Positions 7,957 to 17,430 of a stretch of DNA of 64,000 nt are shown piece after piece. A model generated the notes under the pieces. It saw nothing but the letters and a program-made list of their open reading frames with translations, was not told the DNA's origin and ran no database searches. Source of the DNA: Roseateles_B sp051857535 (lineage in GTDB: Bacteria > Pseudomonadota > Gammaproteobacteria > Burkholderiales > Burkholderiaceae_C). The stretch is taken from NCBI RefSeq assembly GCF_051857535.1, contig NZ_JBPZGY010000004.1, positions 1 through 64,000 on the forward strand. The letters run 5' to 3'. How positions within the stretch are numbered: the first letter of the stretch is position 1; each line of letters opens with the position of its first letter. A program made the translations under genes and the position numbers.

Positions 7957-8829
7957 TCAGATGGGCAGCGACTGCAGGTATTCTCGAAAGCCCGGGCCCA
8001 GCTCAGGATGCGCCAGCGCCAGTTCCACATTGGCCTGCAGGAAGCCTTCCTTGGAGCCGCAGTCGTAGCGCTTGCCCTCGTAGCGGTAGGCGAAGACCTT
8101 CTCGCGACGCAGCAGGCCGGCGATGCCGTCCGTCAGCTGGATCTCGCCGCCCACGCCGCGCGGCTGGCTGGCAATCTCATGGAAGACGCCCGGGGTGAGG
8201 ATGTAGCGCCCCGCAACGCCCAGGCGTGAAGGCGCGACGTCAGGGGCGGGCTTCTCGACGATGCGCTGGACATCCACCAGCTTGTCGCTGACCGGCGCGC
8301 CGGCCACGATGCCGTAGCGGCGTGTGTGTTCGGCGGGCACTTCCTGCACCGCGAGGATGGAGACGCGCCACTCGCGGAACTGCTCGACCATCTGCTTCAG
8401 CACGGGCTGACCCTGGGGGCCCACCATCAGGTCATCCGCCAGCAGCACGGCAAAGGGCTCGTTGCCCACCAGGCGTTGCCCGCACAACACGGCATGACCA
8501 AGTCCCAGGGCCTGTGCCTGCCGGACATAGATGCACTCCATGTCATCCGGCTTGACACTGCGCACCACCTCCAGCAGCTCCTGCTTGCCGGCCTGCTCCA
8601 GACCCACCTCCAGCTCGAAGCTCATGTCAAAGTGGTCTTCGATGGGGCGCTTGTGACGGCCGGTCACAAAGATCATCTCCCGGATACCTGCGGCATAGGC
8701 CTCTTCAACCGCATACTGGATCAAAGGTTTGTCCACGACCGGCAGCATTTCCTTGGGCTGGGCTTTTGTTGCCGGGAGAAAACGCGTGCCGAGGCCCGCA
8801 ACTGGGAAAATGGCTTTGTTGATTTGCAT
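7957..8829 (-). CDS. galU: UTP-glucose-1-phosphate uridylyltransferase
   Basis: The 290-residue enzyme forms UDP-glucose for envelope polysaccharides. Its nucleotidyltransferase signature GLGTRFLPATKAQPKEM sits at residues 12-28. VVDKPLIQYAVEEA, the uridine-binding LGLGHAVLCG and FAVLLADD follow. Length is normal for bacterial GalU. It converges on tusA across a shared terminator and is divergent from a hydroxyacid dehydrogenase gene only 83 bp away, so their promoters must overlap. The C-terminal RYDCGSKEGFLQANVE is the usual family ending. Confidence 0.95.
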   Translation of the reverse strand: MQINKAIFPVAGLGTRFLPATKAQPKEMLPVVDKPLIQYAVEEAYAAGIREMIFVTGRHKRPIEDHFDMSFELEVGLEQAGKQELLEVVRSVKPDDMECIYVRQAQALGLGHAVLCGQRLVGNEPFAVLLADDLMVGPQGQPVLKQMVEQFREWRVSILAVQEVPAEHTRRYGIVAGAPVSDKLVDVQRIVEKPAPDVAPSRLGVAGRYILTPGVFHEIASQPRGVGGEIQLTDGIAGLLRREKVFAYRYEGKRYDCGSKEGFLQANVELALAHPELGPGFREYLQSLPI

Positions 8830-8912
8830 CTGGCGAGCTGCCTGGAGCGGATTCGCTGGATTGTGGCACGGGGTGTCTGGCCTCAGCGCAAGGCCGTCGG
8901 GAACATGAAAAG

Positions 8913-9854
8913 ATGAATTTGCTGGTGCTGGAACCTCTGGACGCGGACGTGATCGAATGGCTGGGCAAGCGGCATGCCGTGCGTGTGGCGCCTGAATTGG
9001 CCCGCGATCCTGCTGCTCTGCGTGAAGGTCTGCAGCAGATGCACGGCCTCATCCTGCCGCCGACCGTTGCGGTGGACCATTCACTGCTGAAGGCCGCACC
9101 GCGCCTGCGGGTGATAGGCCGAGTGAGTGCCGGCATCGAGACTGTGGACATCGAGGCCTGTCGCATGCACGAGGTGGAGCTGGTGCGCTCCGGCACGGCG
9201 ACCGCGCAGGCCGAGGCCGAATACATGCTGGGCGCGGCCCTGAACATGCTGCGCCGCGTGCCGGTCTATGGGGCCGATGGCTTGCTGGTGGGGCGGGAGC
9301 TGGGGCAATCCACGGTGGGGCTGCTGGGCCTGACACCGGCCTCGCGCGTCCTGGCCCAGATCCTGCCGGCCTTTGGTGCCAAGGTGCTGGGCTACGACCC
9401 CTCGCTGCATGAGAGCGAGGAACTCTGGCAGCAATGGAACATCCCGCCCGTGGCCCTGCGTGCGCTGATGGAGCAGAGCGATGTGCTTTGCGTGCAACTG
9501 CCCTTTTACCCGCGCTACAAGGGCCTGCTGGGCCACCGGGTGCTGGGGCACGCCAAGGCCAACCAGGTCGTCGTGGCGCTCACGCATTGCGCCATGTTCG
9601 ACGATGTGGCCCTGGCAGGCGCCATGCGCAGTGGTCGCATCCTCGCCGCCTGGATGGACAGCGTGGAGCCCGGCTGGCTGGAGCCCGACCGGCCCCTGCA
9701 CGGCATGCCCAATCTGCAGATCACGCCGCGCGTGGCCAGCACCACGCGGGAGTCGCGCGTGCGGGCCGCCTGGGCCGTGGCACGGCGCATGGATGAGCTG
9801 TTGAGCAAGCCGGAGGCGAGGGCCGGCACTGTGGCGGAGCCCAGCGGGGCTTGA
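8913..9854 (+). CDS. D-2-hydroxyacid dehydrogenase-like protein with altered active site
   Basis: The 313-residue product has the full fold of D-3-phosphoglycerate / 2-hydroxyacid dehydrogenases. The N-terminal domain contains LRVIGRVSAGIETVDIEA, a central Rossmann domain follows, and the end is PNLQITPRVASTTRES. Key positions are changed. The nucleotide loop GxGxxG reads G139-L-T141-P-A-S144. The catalytic arginine position (normally NxxRG) reads ALTHCAM (H225), and the catalytic histidine of TPHxxxxT is R273. The acidic residue of the triad may be E252. It may therefore be inactive, bind another ligand, or use different chemistry. It stands divergent to galU and convergent to valS. Confidence 0.75.
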   Translation: MNLLVLEPLDADVIEWLGKRHAVRVAPELARDPAALREGLQQMHGLILPPTVAVDHSLLKAAPRLRVIGRVSAGIETVDIEACRMHEVELVRSGTATAQAEAEYMLGAALNMLRRVPVYGADGLLVGRELGQSTVGLLGLTPASRVLAQILPAFGAKVLGYDPSLHESEELWQQWNIPPVALRALMEQSDVLCVQLPFYPRYKGLLGHRVLGHAKANQVVVALTHCAMFDDVALAGAMRSGRILAAWMDSVEPGWLEPDRPLHGMPNLQITPRVASTTRESRVRAAWAVARRMDELLSKPEARAGTVAEPSGA

Positions 9855-9920
9855 AGACCTCCGGCTGCGTCATCCGGGAAGGCCATCACCGGCTTCCTGA
9901 TTCGCAGCCCCAAAAGCAGC

Positions 9921-9945
9921 GGGGGCCGTTGCCGGCCCCCTTGTG
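9921..9945. terminator. Possible terminator between hydroxyacid dehydrogenase gene and valS
   Basis: GGGGGCCG (9921-9928) pairs perfectly with CGGCCCCC (9933-9940) around a TTGC loop. An AAAA run lies before it and TT after it. The weak T-tract makes this a moderate call, but the convergent position fits. Confidence 0.55.
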
Positions 9946-9986
9946 CTGTGCTGCCAGGATTCGGGTGAGGAATCCCGCGAGACACA

Positions 9987-12797
9987 TCAACCCAGTCGCG
10001 CCGCCTGCGCCTTCAGCCGCTCCAGCGTTGCACTGAACTCGACCACGCGCTGGCGTTCCTGGGCCACCACGGCCTCAGGCGCGCGGGCCACGAAGCTCTC
10101 GTTGGACAGCTTGGCCGTCGCCTTGCTGATCTCGCCTTCCAGCCGGACGACTTCCTTGCCCAGGCGGGCACGTTCCGCCTCGACGTCGATCTCCACCTTC
10201 AACGCCAGGCGGGCCTCGCCATGCACCAGCACCGGCAGCGCGGCGGCGGCCTGCTCGAAGGTGGCGTCATCCACCAGCTGCACCTCGGCCAGCTTGGCCA
10301 GCGTCTTGATCAGCGGGGCGGCCTCGGCGATGAAGCTCTGGCCACCGGCCACCAGCAGGGGCACGCGCTCGGCAGGCGAGAGGCCCATCTCGCTGCGCAG
10401 GCTGCGGCAGGTGCCCACCACGGCCTTGAGCTGCTCCACCCAGGCGATGGCCGCCGGGTCGATCTTCTCAGGCTGGGCCACGGGGTAGGCGGCGTTGACG
10501 ATGAACTCGCTGTTCTTGCGGCCGGCCACCGGGGCGACGGTCTGCCACAGGGCTTCGGTGATGAAGGGCGCCACCGGGTGCAGCAGGCGCAGCGTGGTCT
10601 CGAGCACGCGAATCAGGGTGCGGCGCGTGGCTCGCTGCTGGGCTTCGTTGCCGACCTGGATCTGTACCTTGGCGATCTCCAGGTACCAGTCACAGTACTC
10701 GTTCCAGACGAAGTCGTAGATGGCATTGGCGACGTTGTCCAGGCGGTAGTCCGCAAAGCCCTGGGCCACGGCCTGCTCCACCTTCTGCAGCTCGCTCGTG
10801 ATCCAGCGGTCAGACGGGCTGAAGCTCAGGTAGCCGCCTTCGCAGTCCGCGGCAGTGTGCTCCTTGAGCCCGCAGTCCTGGCCCTCGGTGTTCATCAGCA
10901 CGAAGCGGGTGGCGTTCCAGAGCTTGTTGCAGAAGTTGCGGTAGCCCTCGCAGCGCTTGGAGTCGAAGTTGACCGAGCGGCCCAGCGTGGCCATGGCCGC
11001 GAAGGTGAAGCGCAGGGCATCGGCGCCGTAGCCAGGGATGCCCTCGGGGAACTCCTTCTCGGTGGCCTTGCGGACCTTGGGCGCAGTCTCGGGCTTGCGC
11101 AGGCCTTGCGTGCGCTTGTCCAGCAGGGGCGCCAGCTCGATGCCGTCGATCAGGTCCACGGGGTCCAGCACATTGCCCTCGGACTTGGACATCTTCTTGC
11201 CCTGGGCATCCAGCACCAGGCCGTGGATGTAGACGTGCTTGAAAGGCACCTTGCCGGTGAAGTGCTTGGTCATCATGATCATCCGGGCGACCCAGAAGAA
11301 GATGATGTCGTAGCCCGTGACCAGCACGGAGGAGGGCAGGAAGAGGTCCTGCTCCAGGGTGGCCTCGGGCCAGCCCAGGGTGGAGAAGGGCACCAGGGCG
11401 GAGGAGTACCAGGTGTCCAGCACGTCCTCGTCGCGGGTCAGGGTCTTGCCCGGGGCCTTGGCTTGCGCCTCGGCCTCGCTGCGGGCGACGTAGACATGGC
11501 CGTCCTCGTCATACCAGGCCGGGATCTGGTGGCCCCACCACAGCTGGCGCGAGATGCACCAGTCCTGGATGTTCTTCATCCACTGGTTGTAGGTGTTGAC
11601 CCAGTTCTCGGGCACGAACTTGACGTCGCCGGAGCTCACGGCCTCGATGGCTTCCTCGGCGATGCTCTTGCCGTTGGCGCCGGCCTTGCTCATGGCCACG
11701 AACCACTGGTCTGTCAGCATGGGCTCGATGACCTGGCCCGTGCGGGCGCAGCGCGGCACCATCAGCTTGTGCTTCTTGACCTCGACCAGCAGGCCTTGGG
11801 CCTCCAGCTCGGCCACGATCTTCTTGCGGGCGACGAAGCGGTCCAGCCCTGTGTACTCGGCCGGAATCTCGGTGGCCTCATGCGCGCTGACCTTGGCCTC
11901 CAGGTCGAAGATGGTCAGCATGGGCAGCTTGTGGCGCAGGCCCACCTGGTAGTCGTTGGTGTCGTGGGCGGGCGTGACCTTGACGACGCCAGTGCCGAAT
12001 TCCTTGTCCACGTAGTCGTCGGCGATCACGGGCACCAGGCGCCCGGTGATGGGCAGCTTCACCTGCTTGCCGATCAGGTGGCGGTAGCGCTCGTCCTCGG
12101 GGTGGACCATCACGGCGGTATCGCCCAGCATGGTTTCCGGGCGGGTGGTGGCCACGACCAGGGACTCACTGCCTTCGGCCAGCGGATAGCGGATGTGCCA
12201 CAGCGAGCCGTCTTCTTCCTCGCTCTCCACCTCCAGGTCGGACACGGCGGACTTCAGGATGGGGTCCCAGGAGACGAGGCGCTTGCCGCGGTAGATCAGC
12301 CCTTCCTCGTAGAGGCGCACGAAGGTCTCGGTCACCACCTTGGAGAGCTTGTCGTCCATGGTGAAGTACTCGTGCTCCCAGCTCACCGAGTCACCCATGC
12401 GGCGCATCTGGCGCGTGATGGTGCTGCCGGACTGCTCCTTCCATTCCCAGACCTGGGCGACGAAGTTCTTGCGGCCCAGGTCGTGGCGGCTCTGGCCCTT
12501 CTCCTGCAGCTGGCGCTCCACCACGATCTGCGTGGCGATGCCGGCGTGGTCGGTGCCAGGCACCCACAGGGTGTTGTGGCCGCGCATGCGGTGGTAGCGC
12601 GTCAACGAGTCCATGATGGTCTGGTTGAAGGCGTGGCCCATGTGCAGGGTGCCGGTCACGTTCGGCGGCGGCAGCTGGATGCAGAAGGAGTCGCGGCTCT
12701 TGTCCAGGGTGGGACGGTAGAGGCCTTGGGACTCCCACAGAGGGCCCCAATGGGCTTCCAGGGCGGCGGGCTCGAAGGACTTGGCAAGTTCGGTCAT
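9987..12797 (-). CDS. valS: Valyl-tRNA synthetase
   Basis: The 936-residue class Ia enzyme attaches valine to tRNA-Val. The HIGH-type motif is seen in PPPNVTGTLHMGHAF (residues 47-61) and the KMSKS loop in GKKMSKSEGN. Between them lies the editing domain (VATTRPETMLGDTAV) that hydrolyses misacylated Thr-tRNA. WCISRQLWWGHQIPAW is the conserved post-editing motif. The C-terminal anticodon-binding domain and a coiled-coil arm (VRLEGEISKATAKL) complete the usual size. The gene reads leftward from a 160-bp spacer that holds a strong hairpin. Confidence 0.97.
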   Translation of the reverse strand: MTELAKSFEPAALEAHWGPLWESQGLYRPTLDKSRDSFCIQLPPPNVTGTLHMGHAFNQTIMDSLTRYHRMRGHNTLWVPGTDHAGIATQIVVERQLQEKGQSRHDLGRKNFVAQVWEWKEQSGSTITRQMRRMGDSVSWEHEYFTMDDKLSKVVTETFVRLYEEGLIYRGKRLVSWDPILKSAVSDLEVESEEEDGSLWHIRYPLAEGSESLVVATTRPETMLGDTAVMVHPEDERYRHLIGKQVKLPITGRLVPVIADDYVDKEFGTGVVKVTPAHDTNDYQVGLRHKLPMLTIFDLEAKVSAHEATEIPAEYTGLDRFVARKKIVAELEAQGLLVEVKKHKLMVPRCARTGQVIEPMLTDQWFVAMSKAGANGKSIAEEAIEAVSSGDVKFVPENWVNTYNQWMKNIQDWCISRQLWWGHQIPAWYDEDGHVYVARSEAEAQAKAPGKTLTRDEDVLDTWYSSALVPFSTLGWPEATLEQDLFLPSSVLVTGYDIIFFWVARMIMMTKHFTGKVPFKHVYIHGLVLDAQGKKMSKSEGNVLDPVDLIDGIELAPLLDKRTQGLRKPETAPKVRKATEKEFPEGIPGYGADALRFTFAAMATLGRSVNFDSKRCEGYRNFCNKLWNATRFVLMNTEGQDCGLKEHTAADCEGGYLSFSPSDRWITSELQKVEQAVAQGFADYRLDNVANAIYDFVWNEYCDWYLEIAKVQIQVGNEAQQRATRRTLIRVLETTLRLLHPVAPFITEALWQTVAPVAGRKNSEFIVNAAYPVAQPEKIDPAAIAWVEQLKAVVGTCRSLRSEMGLSPAERVPLLVAGGQSFIAEAAPLIKTLAKLAEVQLVDDATFEQAAAALPVLVHGEARLALKVEIDVEAERARLGKEVVRLEGEISKATAKLSNESFVARAPEAVVAQERQRVVEFSATLERLKAQAARLG

Positions 12798-12823
12798 GAC
12801 GCGCTTTGCTGCTTGAAATGGCC

Positions 12824-12853
12824 ACGGGGCGTCTCCTCGCGGAGGCGCCCCGT
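12824..12853 (-). terminator. Strong hairpin in the valS leader / S15-hydrolase 3' region
   Basis: A 13-bp stem (12824-12836 with 12841-12853, one G-T pair) closes on TCGC, 27 bp upstream of valS. There is no clear U-tract on the minus strand, so it could stop read-through from the upstream hydrolase gene or act as a valS leader structure. Confidence 0.4.
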
Positions 12854-12959
12854 CGGCGGGAATCAGGGGTTGCCCGATTGTAGGGGCCCCGTCGCCTGCT
12901 CCTCAGGCTGAATCCTGGGGGCGGCGCTCAGTGGGGGCTCGGTGCGGCTCAGCCCCTGC

Positions 12960-14732
12960 TCAGCGCGACTGCAGGGTCAGGCGCTGCGTCTGCCCCGGGG
13001 CAAACTCAAGGCTGAACTCGAAGGACTCTCCTGCGCGCACCGGGTTGCCGTACAGCGGATCGCGCGTGTCCAGCACCAGCGCCAGGTAATGGCCGGCCGG
13101 TGCGTCGTAGGCCGTGGCCACGAGGTCCAGGCTGAGGTTCATGGCCTGCCCGGGCTGTGCCTGGTGCCAGGCGCGGGCGCCGTGGGTGATCAGGGTGCCG
13201 AAGCCGGCGGCGTCCACGTCATACAGGTAGGCCACCAGCAGGCCGCGCGCCTGCGAGGGCTTGATGCGCAACTGGAGGTTGGGGATGCCGCGCAGCTTCA
13301 GCGCGCTCTTGAGCCAGCCGCCCTCGTAACGGATGCCGTTGCCCCACAGGATGGTGGCCTGGTGGTTGATCACCGGCAGGCCCACGCTCTCCATCAAGGG
13401 CGAGAGCACGGGCAGGGGGCCGCTGCTGGCCGTGGTGTCCGAGCTGTTGCCGATGCGGTCGCTGACCGTCTCCGTGCTGGGTGCGCTGCCCAGGCCGCCG
13501 GTCCAGCCCCGGGTGCAGAGGCAGCTCCAGTCCCAGCGCACGGCGCCGCGAGGCTGCAGGTACAGGGACTGCGTCTTCAGCTCGGGTGCCGGCCAGTTGG
13601 ACAGCAGTTCGCGGTAGCCCGCGAACTTGGGCTGTAGATCGACCTTGGGTTCGGTGTCGACGCCATTGGCCTCGTTCTTCAGCCAGCGGGCCAGCCAGCG
13701 CTGGGCCTGGGTCCAGATGTGCTGGTCCACGCCCAGGACGGCGCCGGGCAATTCGGCGGAGGCATGGATGCCGCTCTGCAGCAGCAGCTTCTTGGGTCCC
13801 TCCAGACCGGCGAAGAGCGCCATGCTGGAGTTGGGCGAGAACATGTCGTCCTGCCAGTTCTTGACCAGCATGATGGGCACGCGGCGGCTGTTGAGTTGCG
13901 GGAGCACGCTGCTGGGCGACCGGGCCCAGGCCCAGTTGGCGATCTCGCTGATCCTGGCCGCAGGCGTGTCGGGGTTCTGCAGCAGGCTGTTGTAGTTCGC
14001 GACCAGCGGATCCAGCCGGCCGGTGAGCTGGCCGGAGAGCTGCAGGATGTCCAGCCAGATGGGGTTGGGCACTTCGTTGCGGTACATCTGCTCGATCAGC
14101 GCCGCCCAGCCGGACATGGCCACCACGGTCTTGATGCGGCTGTCCCGGGCGGCTGCCAGCAGCGAGAGCCCCGCACCGTAGGAAATGCCGGCGGAGGCCA
14201 GGCGTTGCGGGTCGGACGGGGTGTTGGCGCTGATCCAGTCCAGCATGCTGGAGGCGTCCGCCACGTCGGCCGGACCGGCCACGCCCACCGTCCCTTCGGA
14301 GCCCCAGAAGCCTCGCGCGGTGTAGGCGAAGGCTACATAGCCCTGCTGGGCGAGGCGCTGCTGCTGGCCCACGTACTCGAAGAAGTCAGCCGCCGCCCAG
14401 CTGCTGATGAACATCACGGCCGGCGCCTTGGCGCCCGTGGGATCTGCCTTGGGAAGGAACACGTTGGCACTGAGCAGCGTGCCATCGCTGCCGGGGATCC
14501 TGAGCCCGCCGATGAAGCAGGTGCCGTCTCTGGGCGAGGTCACGCCCGGCATCAGTTGAGGCAGGGTGTAGACCGCCGCCTCCGCAGGGGTGGCACTGCG
14601 GCAGCCCAGCGCCTGCGCGCCCAGGGGCAGCAGGCTCAGGCCTGCACCCAGCAAGGCTGCGAGCAGTGCAGGTGCGGCGCGACGAGGGCGCGCCGCAGTC
14701 CTGCTGCTCCCGAAATTCTTCCAACTCTGCAT
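12960..14732 (-). CDS. Secreted CocE/NonD-type (X-Pro dipeptidyl-peptidase S15 family) hydrolase
   Basis: The 590-residue alpha/beta-hydrolase has the nucleophile S184 in GISYGAG, placed after the GFWGSEGT segment typical of the S15/CocE group. A C-terminal beta-jelly-roll of about 200 residues (ATILWGNGIRYEGG ... LALVLDTRDPLY) fits the PepX_C-like domain. The first 42 residues form a signal peptide: an RR pair at residues 17-18, a hydrophobic core LLAALLGAGLSLLPLG and cleavage near AQA. The protein is thus exported, possibly by Tat. The start is backed by AAGGAG eight bases upstream of ATG 14732. The substrate (ester or peptide) is not evident. Confidence 0.75.
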   Translation of the reverse strand: MQSWKNFGSSRTAARPRRAAPALLAALLGAGLSLLPLGAQALGCRSATPAEAAVYTLPQLMPGVTSPRDGTCFIGGLRIPGSDGTLLSANVFLPKADPTGAKAPAVMFISSWAAADFFEYVGQQQRLAQQGYVAFAYTARGFWGSEGTVGVAGPADVADASSMLDWISANTPSDPQRLASAGISYGAGLSLLAAARDSRIKTVVAMSGWAALIEQMYRNEVPNPIWLDILQLSGQLTGRLDPLVANYNSLLQNPDTPAARISEIANWAWARSPSSVLPQLNSRRVPIMLVKNWQDDMFSPNSSMALFAGLEGPKKLLLQSGIHASAELPGAVLGVDQHIWTQAQRWLARWLKNEANGVDTEPKVDLQPKFAGYRELLSNWPAPELKTQSLYLQPRGAVRWDWSCLCTRGWTGGLGSAPSTETVSDRIGNSSDTTASSGPLPVLSPLMESVGLPVINHQATILWGNGIRYEGGWLKSALKLRGIPNLQLRIKPSQARGLLVAYLYDVDAAGFGTLITHGARAWHQAQPGQAMNLSLDLVATAYDAPAGHYLALVLDTRDPLYGNPVRAGESFEFSLEFAPGQTQRLTLQSR

Positions 14733-14845
14733 GGCTTGTCTCCTTTTGCTTGATACGGTCTTGGTGCTGAAATAGCACGACCGTTCGTTTTATTGTTGGA
14801 GTGGGGCGCAGGGCTGGATAGCGGTGAATTCCCAGAAGAAGCTGT

Positions 14846-14893
14846 AAAAAGACGACGCCGGCCTGCATCAAGTTGATGCAGGCCGGCGCTTTT
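14846..14893 (-). terminator. Terminator downstream of the acyltransferase gene
   Basis: A stem of about 16 bp (14855-14870 with 14873-14889) encloses a very small loop. On the minus strand it is followed by TTTTTAC (14850-14844 region), and on the plus strand by CTTTT. It lies directly after the leftward acyltransferase stop. Confidence 0.8.
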
Positions 14894-14916
14894 GAAAGAA
14901 CTTACAGGCGACAGGC

Positions 14917-16980
14917 TCAGTCGGATGTGCTCGGGTCCTGTTCCCTCAAGGCCTTGCGGAATACCGGCGCCAGCTCGGCGTTGCCAAAGCCGCTGAGGTG
15001 GTTGTCGTCGATGTAGAGCGGACGACCCTGGCGGCTGGTCGCGCAGCGTTGCCCGTCGCACAGCAGGGCGGTCGGGTCGATGATGCGTGCGCCGCAGCGC
15101 CGCCGCGCCTCGTCCTGAGCCTGCCAGACCCAGGCGTTGCGGGCCTGGTAGTCCTGCCAGGCCAGGCCCAGTTCCGGCTCCTGCCCCATGGCCAGGCGCC
15201 TGGACATGAGCTGGGGCACGTGACGGCCGATCTCGGGGATGGGGCGCACCACCCACACAGGGCGCGTGGCTGCCAGCTCGCAGATGTCGTGGCTCAGCTG
15301 CGAGGCGAAATGGCCCAGTCGGTCGGGATCCACCGGGCCCTTGGCCGGGAACTCGATGCGTGGACGCTGTTCTTCTGGCGCCGCTTCATTGGCACCGAAG
15401 GCCCGCGAGGCATAGCGCGATGCCAGGACCACGCCGACCTCAGGCGGCAGCGTTGCGATGGTGTCGCGGGCCCAGCGGTTGAAGGCCGCGCAGTCGTAGG
15501 AAGCCGAGGCCCAGGGCGTGTCGAAGCGTGCGTCATGCACGTAGGGGCAGCCGGAGTAGGTCATCTGCAGCAGGGAGCGCCCTGGCGGCAGGGCCGCCTT
15601 CACAGCGCCGACCAGAATCGATGCATGGCTGTCGCCCAGGAGCACCCAGGCTGGCGGACCTTCGCCAAACTGGCACATCGGCGATCGCGGCTCCTCGCGG
15701 GCATGGCATTCGCTGGCCCGTTCGGCGTGCTCCTGGCCGACCGCAGCGATCGCCTCGGCCCGCGCATCGAAGCGTCCTGGCCAGCCCTGGGCCAGCCACA
15801 GGCCCACCGCCAGGACCGCGGGCAAGGCCGTGGCCCCTGCGAGGCGAAGCGCAGCCGGGCCTCGCCCCCACCGCGCCAGGTGGCGAGTTGCCGCCTGCTC
15901 CGCCAGGCGCCATGAAGCCTCGCTGAGCAGCAGGGTGGCCAGCAGGGCTGCCAGCTGGGGCAGGGCCTGGCGCTCCTGCCCCAGATAGCTCAAGACCACG
16001 CAGGCCGGCCAGTGCCAGAGATAGATGGAGTAGGAACGGCTGCCCAGGTACTGGAGCAAGGTTGGCGCGGTGAGCGGCGAATTCTGTCGGGCGGCCAGCA
16101 GGATGGCTGCTGTCCCCACCGTGGGCAGCAGGGCTGGCAGCCCGGGCCAGGGCCAGCGGCCGTCAATCAGCACCATGCTGCCCAGCAGGAACAGAGCGCC
16201 CAGGGCCTCCAGGGCGCTGCGCAGTCGCTCCTGGCCGGCTCGCCAGGCCGGCAAGGCATGCAGCAGGCCGCCCAGCAGCATCTCCCAGGCCCTGCTGTGC
16301 AGGCCGTAATAGGCTGCCGTGGGATCCCGGAGGCTGAGCCAGACTGACAGCCCCAGGCTCAGCAAGCCCAGTCCCCCCAGGACCAGCCAGAGCTGCCGAC
16401 GACGGCCGCCCAGCCTGAAGACGGCCAGGAACACCAGTGGCAGCAGCAGATAGAACTGCCATTCGACGGACAGCGACCAGCTGTGCAGCAGCCATTTGTC
16501 ATGCGAACTCGCATCGAAGTAGCCGGCCTCGCCCCAGTACTTGTGATTGGAGAAGAAGGCCACCGTAGCCAGGCTGTGCGAAGCCAGCCGCTTGTAGTCC
16601 AGCGGCAGCAGCACGAAGTACCCCAGGAGCAGCAGGCTCAGACACAGCAGCAGCAGAGCCGGAACGATGCGGCGTGCTCGGGCGAGCAGGAAATCGGCCA
16701 CGGGGATGCGGCCGGCATCCAGCCCCTTGAGCAGAATGCCCGTCATCAGGTAGCCGGAGATGACGAAGAAGGCGTCCACGCCGACAAAGCCGCCGCTGAG
16801 CCCGGGCACGCCGAGATGGAAGAGCACGACGGACATCACAGCCCAGGCGCGCAGACCGTTGATGTCCAGGCGGAAGCTGGCGGATGGAGAGGGGTGAGGC
16901 ATGCAGGCGCTGGGCTGAACCGGACAAGGCCTGCATTGTGGCGAGGGCATGCTGTCCGGCGGCGCCAGGGGCTCACTCAA
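14917..16980 (-). CDS. OafA-type membrane acyltransferase fused to SGNH hydrolase-like domain
   Basis: The product is 687 residues (or 661 if the ATG at 16902, MPHPSPSASFRLD, is used, which is where family members usually begin). The N-terminal acyltransferase-3 domain of about ten membrane helices has the motifs VLFHLGVPGLSGGFVGVDAF and FFVISGYLM and the histidine pair expected for acetyl transfer. The C-terminal periplasmic SGNH-like domain shows the GDSHAS nucleophile block and a DDNHLSGFGN block carrying the Asp/His pair. AT3-SGNH proteins O-acetylate lipopolysaccharide O-antigen or other surface glycans. No glycan cluster is adjacent, so the acceptor is unknown. Confidence 0.85.
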   Translation of the reverse strand: MSEPLAPPDSMPSPQCRPCPVQPSACMPHPSPSASFRLDINGLRAWAVMSVVLFHLGVPGLSGGFVGVDAFFVISGYLMTGILLKGLDAGRIPVADFLLARARRIVPALLLLCLSLLLLGYFVLLPLDYKRLASHSLATVAFFSNHKYWGEAGYFDASSHDKWLLHSWSLSVEWQFYLLLPLVFLAVFRLGGRRRQLWLVLGGLGLLSLGLSVWLSLRDPTAAYYGLHSRAWEMLLGGLLHALPAWRAGQERLRSALEALGALFLLGSMVLIDGRWPWPGLPALLPTVGTAAILLAARQNSPLTAPTLLQYLGSRSYSIYLWHWPACVVLSYLGQERQALPQLAALLATLLLSEASWRLAEQAATRHLARWGRGPAALRLAGATALPAVLAVGLWLAQGWPGRFDARAEAIAAVGQEHAERASECHAREEPRSPMCQFGEGPPAWVLLGDSHASILVGAVKAALPPGRSLLQMTYSGCPYVHDARFDTPWASASYDCAAFNRWARDTIATLPPEVGVVLASRYASRAFGANEAAPEEQRPRIEFPAKGPVDPDRLGHFASQLSHDICELAATRPVWVVRPIPEIGRHVPQLMSRRLAMGQEPELGLAWQDYQARNAWVWQAQDEARRRCGARIIDPTALLCDGQRCATSRQGRPLYIDDNHLSGFGNAELAPVFRKALREQDPSTSD

Positions 16981-17147
16981 ATAAGGGCCTGGCCTGCGTT
17001 TTTTGCGTCGCTAGGGGTGATTTTGAAACAAGTTCTAACAATTCGCTGCTCGCTGTCGGAGGGCGGGGCTGGGTTGCCACGAGGCCTTGAGCTGACGCAC
17101 CCCTGCGTTTGGGCTGGGACCGATCCGCAGGGGATGCAGGGGGCGTC

Positions 17148-17430
17148 ACATGAACAAATGCTCACCGGGGTTTTGGCTGGCGCCGAAACGCCGGGGTCAT
17201 TGGGGAGCGCTACATGAACAAGTGCTCGCCGACGTTTTGGCTGGCGCCGAAACGCCGGAGTCATTGGGGAGCGTTACATGAACAAATGCTCGCCGGCGTT
17301 TTGGCTGGCGCCGAAACGCCGGGGTCATTGGGGAGCGTTACATGAACAAGTGCTCGCCGGCGTTTTGGCTGGCGCCGAAACGCCGGAGTCATTGGGGAGC
17401 GTTACATGAACAAATGCTCGCCGGCGTTTT
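17148..17430. repeat. 64-bp tandem repeat (4.4 copies) grown from the 3' end of guaC
   Basis: Copies begin at 17148, 17212, 17276, 17340 and 17404, an exact 64-bp period with a few substitutions. The last partial copy (17404-17430) is the final ten codons of guaC, so every unit carries a copy of the gene's coding end plus its downstream spacer. Each unit also holds a hairpin, CGGCGTTT...AAACGCCG. The rest of the guaC-acyltransferase spacer (16981-17147) shows no further gene. Confidence 0.9.

Noticed and set aside
10221..12911. 896-codon plus-strand frame
   Set aside because: Antisense shadow of valS, which has all synthetase motifs.
12798..12959. T-box riboswitch before valS
   Set aside because: The hairpin lacks a T-box sequence and specifier loop, and T-boxes of this type are not expected in Betaproteobacteria.
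17148..17430. CRISPR array
   Set aside because: Units are contiguous 64-bp repeats with no unique spacers and derive from guaC.
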